A DNA stretch of 12,707 nucleotides from Chlamydomonas sphaeroides (lineage: Eukaryota; Chlorophyta; Chlorophyceae; Chlamydomonadales; Chlamydomonadaceae), in assembly GCA_001662425.1 (NCBI GenBank), contig BDDC01001625.1, positions 10,054 through 22,760 of the forward strand, in the 5' to 3' direction. How positions within the stretch are numbered: position 1 is the first letter of the stretch; each line of letters opens with the position of its first letter. The translations under genes were made by a program, and so were the position numbers. Under the pieces are notes generated by a model, which saw nothing but the letters and a program-made list of their open reading frames with translations, had not been told where the DNA came from and did not search any database. Shown piece by piece: positions 1-8,073 of the stretch.

Positions 1-100
1 GCCGCGGCTGCCGGGAGTGCGCGGCGGCGAGGCGGTGCCGCTGCGAGCGGTGCCGCTGCCCAACGCGAGCGCCGCAGCACGCCCGCCAGAGAGCTGCTGA
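1..100 (+). CDS. Possible 3' end of an upstream gene (partial)
   Basis: Reading from base 2, codons run open to TGA at 98-100 and decode to a short tail that includes GEAVPLRAVPLPNASAAARP. The codons are mostly G/C-ending (GAG, GTG, CTG, CCC, AAC, AGC), as in the exons of the next gene, which is why I prefer this frame. The frame starting at base 1 is also open, to TGA at 241-243, but uses more unpreferred codons such as GCT, CAA and GGT. No domain can be recognised in about 32 codons. No TGTAA polyadenylation signal follows on this strand before base 1300. It may simply be non-coding GC-rich DNA. Confidence 0.22.
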   Translation, partial: PRLPGVRGGEAVPLRAVPLPNASAAARPPESC

Positions 101-1134
101 GCGGACTCATCCCAGGGATCCAGCTGCCGTTCGGCACGGGCTTTGAGGTTGAGCGGCGGAACAGGGATGCCTGCAAGCGTGGGAGCGGGGGGCTAGGTGC
201 GCTGGCTGTACTGCGGCATGCAGGTGGAGTGCTACTGGTGTGACAGATGCGGCATGCGTGTCCCACCATGAACGATAGGCTTCTGTCCACGCCGAGATGG
301 CGGCTGCTGTAGCTCCAGCAGCTCCGGAGGCACGTCCGCGGCGATGCGGATGTTGGAGGACTCCCATCTGCGCAGGGTTACAGCGTGCGGGACGCCGGCG
401 TCAGGCGGCCATCAACGGTACTGGAGGCCGGCACACGGCATCAGAGACCTCAATGAGATCCGTCAACGTGCAGGACGCTAGTGGACTCCTGCCGCAGTCG
501 GGCGCTCCTCGGGATGCGGCGACGTACCGGAAGCCACCAGCAACGTTGGGCGCCGAGCCTGGGGGCGACGAGTCACCCATGATGTGCTACTGCTCTCGTG
601 TCAGCTGTGAGTCGGGTGAGACGGCTTGCACTTGGGCGTGATGCCTGAACGCTCCTCTAAGCATATCTCTCTCATTGAACTGACCACCGCATAAAGAAGT
701 ACCGACAAATGGTACAGAGCGACCAGGAGGGAGGCAAACAGTGCTTCGAAGGTGAGCTAAGCTAAATAGTGCGACTCCTGTTCACATACTTTGATGACAT
801 ACAAACATGTGTGACATACAGAAAGCAGCGGCTATTACGAGGGTGCTGAACCCGCCTGCGTCAAGCTGCGTGTCGAAACTCGTTACTTGGTGCCGATTAC
901 CCCGCTCGTCCCCGCGAGCCCGCGACAGCTCCCCAAAACGCCGTCCATGTTTTGCAGCTCCTGCACGACATATGCTGGTGTGCGTGTGCTCGCAGTAGCC
1001 CCTGAGCCCGGGTGGGCTGGTAGCAAGTGGCTTGCACAGCAAGCAAAGAAGCACGCGCCCGAGCAGAGCTGCGGCTTCCGCTTGCAGCCGGGAACACCGC
1101 CGAAGTATACACAGCATGTTTAACTAGCTGCTCC
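101..1134. other. Intergenic stretch with no supported gene
   Basis: About 1 kb without a credible gene. Open frames of 60 to 115 codons occur on both strands (for example 297-641 plus and 782-1117 minus), but they have mixed codon use, arginine/serine/cysteine-rich translations and no recognisable motif. The stretch 650-830 is noticeably less GC-rich than its surroundings. The sequence TGCGGCATGC occurs twice, near 217 and 249. The minus strand has a TGTAA at 376-380, but no minus-strand gene to its right could use it. Confidence 0.5.
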
Positions 1135-1135
1135 A

Positions 1136-1140
1136 TATAA
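1136..1140 (+). promoter_or_regulatory. TATA-like element upstream of the TPR-ankyrin-MYND gene
   Basis: TATAA lies in the context CCATATAACT, 186 bases before the chosen ATG at 1326. A start of transcription about 30 bases downstream would leave a 5' leader of roughly 160 nt, normal for green algae. An out-of-frame ATG at 1178 would then fall inside the leader. Assignment rests on position and sequence only. Confidence 0.35.
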
Positions 1141-1325
1141 CTGTGGGCTTTGGTTTGGGTTTTGCTGGGGTCGGGGTATGCATTGCGTGTGGGCAAACCC
1201 GCACGGAAGGGCAAAGGCCCCGGGGCGCGCCCCAGCAGGGCGCCCCACGGTCGCCTCGCCGCCCCCGAACAAACAGCCCACCGGCCGTAAGTCGCTGAGC
1301 TTGCATTACTACTTCACACAGCAAG

Positions 1326-4300
1326 ATGGTCGAACTCACTCCCGAGGCGGCCGCGTTGAAGGACGAGGGCAACCGGCACTTCGGCGCGAAAGAATACGAG
1401 CTCGCGATCGTTGCCTACAAGAGGTACGCCACACAGCGCTCAGATCCCAGCGCAGTTGTTTGCCCTGCGCGGCGACCGGGCGGTACGCGCACGGATGCCA
1501 TCGCGGCATCGCTGCCGATATGCAGCGCCTCTCAACGGACAGGCGCTGATCGATATCATATGTCGCATCCCTCTGGCGCCCTAGCTCGAGCTACCGAGGC
1601 ACACTGCACGTACTGGCACCCGACGCTGACAGCCCCCCGCTACCCCGCGAGCCCCCAGCGCCCTGGAGCTGTGCCCTGGCTCACCCGTCCTGCTGAGCAA
1701 CCTGTCCGCCTGTCACCTGGGCCTCAAGCGCTGGGCCGAGGCGCTGGAGGCAGCCGAGCAGTGCATAGAAGCAGACGCGGGGTTCGCCAAGGCGTACGGA
1801 CGCAAGGCGGCGGCGCTGCAGGGCCTCATTCGGTGCGCAGGGTTCACAGGGCGAGGCGGTACCCTCCAATGAATTTCGCGCTGTTTCTACAGTCATAGGG
1901 CGAGGCAATGGCAGTCCTGCCAGCAGGAGCAGCACGTCTTGGGGCATAGGCCCACGCCGCGCACCTCTCCTGGAGAGTGCTGTCAGGGCTGTTGATTGCT
2001 ACTCCTTTAGAGGGCCGGGTCAACGTTGGTATTCGGTTGATGCGGTTGGTGAGGAATTTGTGAGGCCTACCTACTCCGCCCCCCTTGCAGACCCGGCCAT
2101 GCGGAGAAGGCGCTCTTAGCGGGGCTGGCGCTCGACCCTTCCAATGCCTACTTGAAGCAGGAGCTGGAGGCGCTGAGGAAGGTGCGGCATGGGGCTGGGG
2201 CTCCACCACGGAGACACGGTGGCAACACAAAGGCAGCACGAGGACAGCAGCCTGCATGAAGGCGCGGCCCCGCTTTCCTGAGCGGCCTCACCCTGCCTGG
2301 GCTTTGCCGTTCAAACAGCTGCTGCGAAGGTGTGGTAGCGGGCGTTGCTGTTCCAGGGGTGCTGAGGGCGATCGCCCCACAGCGCCTGCAGCCCGCCTGC
2401 AACGGTGCGACGGCCCCTGCCTCCCGCAGGAGGACGACGGTCTGCAGCCGCCCGTGTCGTGCAGGTCGGGCACCGACCAGCCGGTGCGGCAGCTGCAGAA
2501 CCGGGTGCGTGGCGGGGTGGAGATGGAAAAGGGGGTTGGGAAGGGGGATGGGGGGGGATGGGGTGGAAAGGGGGGTACGCGACGCAGCCGTTGGTGCCTT
2601 ATGCAAGCGCAGGTGGTGATGCCGTGCCGCCCATCCTCCACCCGCCGCTCCCCTCACTGCCGCCCTCTACGTGCCGTCGCTCGCACCGCAGTGCGGCCTC
2701 ACCCTGACGCCTTACGGCCCCTGGCCTAGCAAGGCCTTCCAGGCCGCCTTCATCGGCGACCTCAAGTGAGCGCCGCCGCGGACCACCTCCTGGGACCGGC
2801 AGGGGCATCCGCCGCCGACACGGACTGGGCAGTGAGGCCACCCGCAGCGGGCAGCGCCGCAACCACAGCGCGCGCTAGCTCAGCGCGGCTGCCCGCGCAT
2901 AGGCGTCCTCCAGCTGCCCCGACGCCAGGAGCTGGCCCGCTTCTGTCAGCCGCAGCCGCGCCGGGCCCAACCTGGGCAGTGCGCACGCCCGGGTTGCAGT
3001 CTGTCAGCACCGCAAGCCGGCCTGGCATGCCGCCCCTATTCCACGCACAGCAGCTGGCTGCAGCACAGGAAAGCGCTGACATGCGCCGGCGCCCCCGGTT
3101 TCGCGAGCGGTCGCCCGCTTGCCGCCACCCTCGCCCGGCCCTGCCTCTCACACAGGACCTTTAACGAGCTGTTCAAGCCCTCGGACCTGCGCCTGCGTGC
3201 CGCCGAGACGCGCATGCCGCTCACCGTGACCGTGGTGGCGGGCGCGCAGCGCATCACCGGCCCCGACGGCCAGCTGCTCAACCCGGACGTGAGCTGCAGT
3301 GGAGGCCGCAGCGGCGCTGTCCGGCACTGCGCCCGCTGACACCCGGAGACCCAGACACGCGCCGGCACGAGCCGTTCCTCTGGCACGAGCCATCCCGCTC
3401 ACCGTGGCTGCTGCTCTGCGCCCCCGCCTGCCTGCCTGCCCGCTGCCCTGCCGCCACCCGCCAGCTGCGCCGCCACTCGGACGCGGCCCGCGCCACGCAG
3501 CACTCGGCGGTGCTGCGGCGGGTGCTGGAGCTGGGCACCCGGCCGGACAGCAAGGACGTGGCGGGCTGGACCGCGCTGCACCACGCCACGGGTGCGGCCG
3601 GGCAGGGAAGGGGCGAGGCAGGGGTGGGGCGAGGGCAGGGCGGGGGCGAGGGCGGCTGTAGGGCCAGGGCGGGCGCGTGAGGATGGGATTGGCGGACTGT
3701 CGGCTTCCCGCTGCTGAACACGCTAGTGTGCGGACGGTTCGGGGCTGTGGTGTCCCTGGTGGACCTGCGGCTGCTAGCGCCGTCACGCCACGTCATGGGT
3801 GTACGCGGCCGTGCCACGTCATGGGTGTAAGCGGGCCGGAAGCCAGGATGCGGTGCAGGCGTGGCGGGCGCGCTGGCCCGTTCCGGTCGGGTATGTGCGG
3901 GCACCTAAAGGCCCGGAGGAGCAACGGCCGCGTCGCACCGGGAGGGCAGCGGGCGCACGACGGCAGCTGCAACATGCGGCATGGATGGGTGACGACGCCT
4001 CGCGGAGCGCAACCCAACGGCCGTTGCGCGCCCGTCCCTTGTCAGTCTCCCATCTCCACCCTGCCTCGTGTTTCCCCTCCCCGCCCATGCCTCCTTGCTC
4101 CCTCTTGATCCATACGATGCCCTGTTCCCCCTCCTCCCTAGCGCACCACTCGGCTCTGGACCTGGCCGACATCCTGGTGGAGGCGGGCGCCGACGTCAAC
4201 CTGCAGGACAGGTAGCCGGCGGCCCTACTATCGTTGTCGATAGCGTCCAACAAATTGTTGACCAAGTATAGTTACATGCCAAGGCAGGTAGCCACCACGC

Positions 4301-7300
4301 TCCCTGTCCCCATGCAATGAGCTCTCGGTCGGACTGGCACGCAACCGACCCCCACATGCGCCCGTGGGTGGTGGTCCAATCTGTTTGCCGCGACACCCTC
4401 CGCCGCCGCCCGCCTTCATCCCACTTCTACCCTCCGCCTCTCCTCTCTCCCATTGCACACCCTCCCCCTCCTACCGGCCAGGTTCGGCACTTACCCACTG
4501 GTGTCGGCGGTGATGAGCGTGGAGGTGGCGGCGGTGCGCTTCCTGCTGGCCAACGGGGCCAGGGCCGACATCAAGGACAACGACGGGGTGACGGCGCTGC
4601 AGTGCTGCAGGTGGGCAGTACGAGGGGATGGAGGGGCGCTGGTCGGGTGCGTGTCTGGGAGGCACCACAGAGCGGGGGCCTGCCAGCGGCGGTCACGGTT
4701 TCCCGGCCTTGCGCCGTCCCCAGCCCTTCATGCTTCACCTCGTTCCCACCGCTCCGGCAGCCTCCCAGCCCAGCCGGCTTGCCCGTAACTCCAGCCGCTA
4801 CCCCTGCCTCCGCTCTCCCATCATGCCCGCCGCGCCCCGGCCCTCGCCCCCCAGGTTCCACCCCGAGATCCAGGGTCTGGTGATGGCGGCGCACCAGCAC
4901 GGCAAGCGGCCAGGTGGGCGCACACCACACCACACAGCACGCACAGCACACACAGCACACACAGCACGCACAGCACACACAGCACACACAGCACACATAC
5001 ACAGCACACACATGGGGTAGCCCGCCTGCCGGTGTGCCGCGCAGCCGGGCTGGGCTAGGTGGGCGGCGTTGCCACTGCGCCGCGGCGGCCAGGGCGGGTG
5101 CTCGGTGCGGCCCCGGGGGCCGGAAGGTAGGCGGGGCCGGGGCATTGGAGGGGCAGCAGAGTGGGCCGGAGGCGGGGTGGGCGGCGGCGGGCGGCGTTCC
5201 GCAGCCCACTGCCGAGAGGCCGCGCCCCGCTCGCGGGCCGCTCCGCAGAGAGCCTCCTCGCCGCCGGGCACCCGCTGGAGCGATGCGCCGCACCCCCTGC
5301 TGGCGAACCCCCCCCCCACACACACAGACACACAGGGCGTCGTGTGTCGAGCTATGTTGATTATTACGAACACCCTCTGCTCGCGACCCCGCCCAGAACC
5401 CCATGCCCGCGACCCAGCCCTGCCCCGGCCCCGACCGTCCGTCCCTCCCTGCCCGCCCGCCCGCCCGCAGGGGCCGCCAAGGTGTGCGCGCGCTGCGGCA
5501 AGGCCGGCGCGGCGGCGGCGTGCGCGGGCTGCAGCTTAGTGCGCTACTGCGACCGGTGCGGCGGGGCGGCGGGGAGGGCAGTAGAGGGCCATGGGGGGCA
5601 AGGTGGGAAGCGAGGGACCCACGGCCTGTGCCTGGAGCTGCAACCTGGCATGTGCAGGGCCCTGTGGGCCGGCGCGGCAGCGCGCTCAGCCCCATGGTGC
5701 ACGCCACCCACCCGCCTGCCCCTCCGCGCCCGCACGCTGCCTTTTGCCGCCGCCAGCGAGTGCCAGAGGGCGCACTGGCCCAGCCACAAGGCCGCATGCA
5801 GCGCGCGGCCCTCCACCGCCGCCGCCGGCGCCAGCCAGGCGCCCTCCTCGGGCCGCGGCTCCTCCGCCTCCGGCTCCGGCTCCTCCGCCTCCTCCCCCGC
5901 GCTGCCGCGCGAGCTGCGGGTGCCCATCGTGGTGGAGCAGCAGTCCCGCACCATCTACAACCAGCAGTCGGTGGTGGCCTCGGCCATGGCCAAGATGACG
6001 GGCGTGGCGCGTGAGGGAGGGGGAGGGGCAGGGGCGGGGTGTGCGTGCTTGCTGGGGAAGAAGCGGCAGTGTGTGTTGGCGGCCTCTTTGACCGGGGTGG
6101 CGCGTGAGGGGGCGGGGTCTGCAGCTCGAGCGTGTGCATTCCATTTTGTTGGAAAGTAATACAGTAGCGTGTGGTTGTGCGGCAGCCGTAACGGCTGCAC
6201 AGTGGGCGGCTGCGGCGCGCCTGGTGGAGGCGTTGGGTGAATGACGCTCGCGTGCGTGGGTGGGAGCCGCGGCTGCATCCCTTTGCGTGCTTGATGCGAC
6301 GGCTGCCCCATGGCTGCTTGCCCCGCGCCCTCGCCGGTCCGTTCCCCTGCCATCCAGCCCCCGGCGCTGATGTGGTTGACATGGCCAAGGTGGCTCTGGA
6401 GCGGGACCCCAGCCAGGTGGGCTTCGGGGCGTGGGCCGGGACGGGGAGGGGTGGGAGGGGTGTGGAGCCGCGGGCCCAGCTCGGGTGGCGCGTGGCCAGG
6501 CGGTGGCGGGCAGGGATGTAAAGCCGGGAGCAGGACCCCGGGCTGCGGGGGGGGGGCCGGAGAGGGAGGGGTGTGGAGCTGGAACCGCGCGCCCAGGCAG
6601 GTTGGCGTGCGGCCAGGTGCCCGAGGGTGCGGGCCCGTCCAGGATGGCGCGGGCGTGCGGCGTACCGTGTGTGCGGGCACTGGCACGGGGCGCGGCGCGC
6701 CGGCGACCGCACCGCCACCCCCCGTGTGGCCCCCCTGCCACCGGTGGCGGGCTGCCCGTAGGTGTCTGCGGGGCTGGCGGCGGCGGCCCGCAGCGCCACG
6801 CGGGAGCGGGCGGTCAAGGTCAAGATCCAGGTGCCGCAGGATACACCCGACGATGCCATGCGCCGGGTGAGCTGGGGGGCGTGGGCAGGGGGATGATGTG
6901 GGACGGGTTGGGGGCAGGTGGCGGCAGGCAGGGCGGCGTGGGCCAGCAAGGTGCGCCTGCCCCGCAGCTGCCCGACCTCTGCCGCCGAGCGCTGCTCGCC
7001 TGTGCGCTTAATGGGTGTGTGGCAGCAGCCGCTGGCGGCTCCTGGGACCCCCACTCCACGCCGACTGCACTTTGTGTGCGCCAGCCGCTGCCACCGACCC
7101 TGCCCGGCCCCTGCCCTCGGCGTCAGGAGATGCGGGCCATGGGGCTGTGTCCCAACGCGCTGCTCTGCTACAACCAGGACCGCTCCCTGTACTGCACGCT
7201 GGGTGGGTGTACGGTGTACAGGGCGGGCGTACGGCGCGGTGGTTGGCGCACACGGCACGCTGGACGGGCCCACGGCACCGGTAGGCCCACGATGGCGGCC

Positions 7301-8005
7301 AGCGAGTGCAGCCCCCGACCCCTGGCTCCATGCGCTGCCGCATCATCGCTGTGCGCCTGTGGCGTGAGGACCGCCCACGGAATCCGCGCCCGGCGCTGGC
7401 AACGGCACGCCCTCTGCAGCGCCCCACGGCCCTCTGCAGCGCCCCACGGCCCTCTGCAGCGCCCCACGGCCCCCGCCGGCCGCTGCCCTGACCCCCGCAT
7501 GCAGACGGCGACAGCCCCGAGGGCCAGCAGCTGGCGCAGCTGATCCGGGCGCAGGGCGTGCTGCGCGCCAAGGGCTACTTTGCCGCCTACTTCGACGACC
7601 AGTGCGGCAGGGGGCGGGTGCGTGGGCGCTTGGCTGGGCTGCCACTCAACTGTTGAACCAGCGTGGAAGTCATGGGAGGGTACTCGAGACAACCGGGCTG
7701 GCTCGTCCAGGGCGGAGCGGGGGCGAGCAGGGAGGCGCAGGAGGCCAAGCAAGGGCTCGCATGGATCGCGGCCAGGTCGGCGCCGCGCCTTGGCAGCGTT
7801 AGCTGCCGCCTGCCGCCTGTGTCTACAGCCCAGGGCCCCCGTTGACGTGGGCGCCCCGGTGGCCGTTGTGTGCCCACTCACGCGGGGCATTCTGCTGCCG
7901 CCTGCCGCCTGCCGCCTGCCGCCTGCCGCCTGCCGCCTATTGCAGGGTGGCGCCCCCTCGCGGATGGTGGTGTTGTCCTCCATGCTGCCGCCGCAGCCCT
8001 GGTAG
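1326..8005 (+). CDS. TPR-ankyrin-MYND zinc-finger protein, 17 exons, 593 aa
   Basis: Spliced gene. Exons: 1326-1423, 1659-1832, 2091-2181, 2430-2504, 2692-2765, 3156-3288, 3465-3591, 4142-4211, 4482-4610, 4855-4913, 5471-5555, 5757-6010, 6358-6416, 6762-6866, 7127-7202, 7505-7617, 7946-8005. All 16 introns are GT-AG, the phases match, and the total is 1782 nt (593 codons plus TAG). The start has good context (CAAGATGG) and leads straight into a TPR. Domains: TPR about residues 7-112, ankyrin 160-335, MYND finger 349-386, a Ser/Ala/Gly linker 388-415, then a conserved-looking but unrecognised region 416-593. TPR, ankyrin and MYND are all protein-interaction modules, so a cytosolic or nuclear adaptor or co-chaperone-like role is inferred. 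There is no SET domain, signal peptide or membrane segment. The least certain boundaries are the donor at 7618 and the last exon. I know no named orthologue. Confidence 0.85.
1347..2154 (+). other. TPR repeats (exons 1-3)
   Basis: Three consecutive helix-turn-helix TPR motifs at about residues 8-40, 42-75 and 76-111. The first reads KDEGNRHFGAKEYELAIVAY and continues across intron 1, with the signature Gly, Tyr and Ala positions. The second contains SNLSACHLGLKRWAEALEAA and the third AKAYGRKAAALQGL, ending in LALDPSNAYL. Introns 1 and 2 interrupt the repeats, and joining the exons restores the 34-residue periodicity. That is the main proof that these splice sites are correct. The three-repeat, N-terminal arrangement resembles co-chaperone TPR domains that hold C-terminal peptides of other proteins; the ligand here is unknown. 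Confidence 0.85.
2531..2576 (+). other. G-quadruplex-prone tract in intron 4
   Basis: The 46 bases hold at least five runs of three to seven guanines separated by one to six bases, directly after the donor of the short (187-nt) intron 4. This fits the classical G-quadruplex pattern several times over. The tract is on the coding strand, so the structure could form in the pre-mRNA. Confidence 0.6.
3594..3675 (+). other. G-rich quadruplex-prone tract in intron 7
   Basis: Right after the donor of the 550-nt intron 7, runs of three to five G alternate with short spacers containing A and C. This is compatible with RNA or DNA G-quadruplexes on the coding strand. The same intron ends in a C/T-rich stretch (about 4040-4140) that includes the acceptor pyrimidine tract. 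Confidence 0.5.
3787..3838 (+). repeat. 26-bp tandem duplication in intron 7
   Basis: The 17-mer GCCACGTCATGGGTGTA occurs at 3787-3803 and again at 3813-3829, with similar but diverged sequence completing a 26-bp unit. Each copy contains CACGTCA, an ACGT-core/CRE-like sequence. It lies wholly inside intron 7. Confidence 0.8.
4228..4260 (+). other. Two adjacent small hairpins at the start of intron 8
   Basis: CTATCG-TTGT-CGATAG at 4228-4243 is a perfect 6-bp stem with a 4-nt loop. CAACAA-A-TTGTTG follows at 4248-4260. They lie about 17 bases after the intron 8 donor, in a short lower-GC patch. No known RNA family is recognised. Confidence 0.5.
4919..5013 (+). repeat. CA-rich 9-bp minisatellite with 27-bp higher-order unit, intron 10
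   Basis: Repeats of CACACAGCA and its variant CGCACAGCA run through intron 10. The order variant-consensus-consensus occurs twice in succession, giving a 27-bp higher-order period. The ends are degenerate. The array starts about 6 bases after the donor at 4914 and makes open frames on both strands that have no coding meaning. Confidence 0.9.
5485..5799 (+). other. MYND zinc finger split by intron 11
   Basis: All eight zinc ligands are present: Cys349 and Cys352 (CARC), Cys361 and Cys364 (CAGC), Cys370 (in YC), Cys374 (in EC), His382 (in HWPSH) and Cys386. Their spacing matches the family pattern, including the aromatic before the fifth Cys and the HW-x2-H-x3-C ending. Intron 11 (5556-5756) cuts the finger between the fifth and sixth ligands, inside the Arg372 codon. 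MYND fingers bind proline-containing peptides of partner proteins and coordinate two zinc ions. In ankyrin-MYND proteins the finger follows the ankyrin block, as here. Confidence 0.92.
5998..6110 (+). repeat. Duplicated donor segment at the exon 12/intron 12 border
   Basis: A 20-bp segment at 5998-6017 recurs at 6091-6110 with 18 of 20 identities. Each copy contains CGC followed by the donor GTGAGG. The offset is 93 bases, exactly 31 codons, with no stop between, so both donors join exon 13 in the same phase. I chose the first donor (exon 12 ends at 6010) because the intervening residues are Gly/Ala/Cys-rich and unlike the surrounding protein. Confidence 0.75.
6182..6198 (+). other. Hairpin in intron 12
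   Basis: GCAGCCG-TAA-CGGCTGC forms a perfect 7-bp stem with a 3-nt loop. A weaker stem, TTCCA-TTTTGT-TGGAA, lies about 40 bases upstream. Both sit in a lower-GC island within an otherwise very GC-rich intron. Confidence 0.5.
6453..6579 (+). repeat. Diverged tandem duplication in intron 13
   Basis: GGGAGGGGTGTGGAGC occurs at 6453-6468 and 6564-6579, an offset of 111 bases. Related GCGCGTGGCCAGG-like and GCGTGCGGCCAGG-like sequence follows each copy, so a segment of about 100 bp appears to have been duplicated and to have diverged. Confidence 0.6.
7409..7468 (+). repeat. Perfect 20-bp tandem triplication in intron 15
   Basis: Three identical copies of GCCCTCTGCAGCGCCCCACG lie at 7409-7428, 7429-7448 and 7449-7468. 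The unit is not a multiple of three and the array is inside an intron, so it is non-coding. Perfect identity suggests recent expansion. Confidence 0.95.
7895..7936 (+). repeat. CTGCCGC heptamer array in front of the intron 16 acceptor
   Basis: Six perfect copies of CTGCCGC end 9 bases before the acceptor TTGCAG (intron ends at 7945). The same heptamer appears about twice near 7804-7817. The array occupies the place of the polypyrimidine tract and includes no AG, so scanning from the branch site would first meet the real acceptor. Confidence 0.92.
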
Positions 8006-8073
8006 CCCCCGCCCTGGCTGGCGGACGGCACGTACGGTAATCCACTCCGGCACGTACCCTGGCAGCCCCCGCC
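7997..8073 (+). repeat. Duplication spanning the stop codon of the MYND gene
   Basis: A 17-base segment starting CCCTGGTAG at 7997-8013, which contains the gene's TAG, recurs at 8057-8073 with one change that turns TAG into CAG. The copies are exactly 60 bases apart. GCACGTA also occurs twice between them (8028 and 8050). Confidence 0.65.

Larger units (their letters stand above)
2737..4900 (+). other. Ankyrin repeat domain (exons 5-10)
   Basis: Residues about 162-335 make four to five ankyrin units. The first is degenerate (FQAAFIGDLKTFNELF, then RMPLTVTVVAG). The next half-unit is VLRRVLELGTRPDSKD, followed by GWTALHHATA and then DILVEAGADVNLQD across the 7/8 exon junction. The next is AVRFLLANGARADIKDNDG followed by VTALQCC. 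The TALHHA and GADVNLQD signatures are near consensus. The 7/8, 8/9 and 9/10 junctions fall inside or between repeats, and splicing restores the register. Ankyrin stacks bind partner proteins and have no catalytic activity. Confidence 0.88.

Noticed and set aside
1140..1176. GTTTGGGTTTTGCTGGGG, resembling algal telomere repeat TTTTAGGG
   Set aside because: No exact TTTTAGGG unit and no tandem order; it is only a G/T-rich leader stretch.
1286..1322. GTAAGT...CACACAG just before the start codon, looking like a leader intron
   Set aside because: The distance is only 37 nt, too short for a spliceosomal intron in this kind of genome.
6961..7013. Possible extra exon in intron 14 (LPDLCRRALLACAL)
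   Set aside because: It has an acceptor-like CCCCGCAG before it and GT after it, but its phase does not fit exon 15. The 14-15 junction without it is in phase 0 and reads smoothly as DDAMRREMRAMG.
4571..7273. A 900-codon open frame on the minus strand
   Set aside because: It runs antisense straight through seven exons and six introns of the MYND gene, is rich in Arg/Pro/Ala/Cys as expected from GC-rich codon complement, and includes the minisatellite. It has no domain or codon preference of its own.
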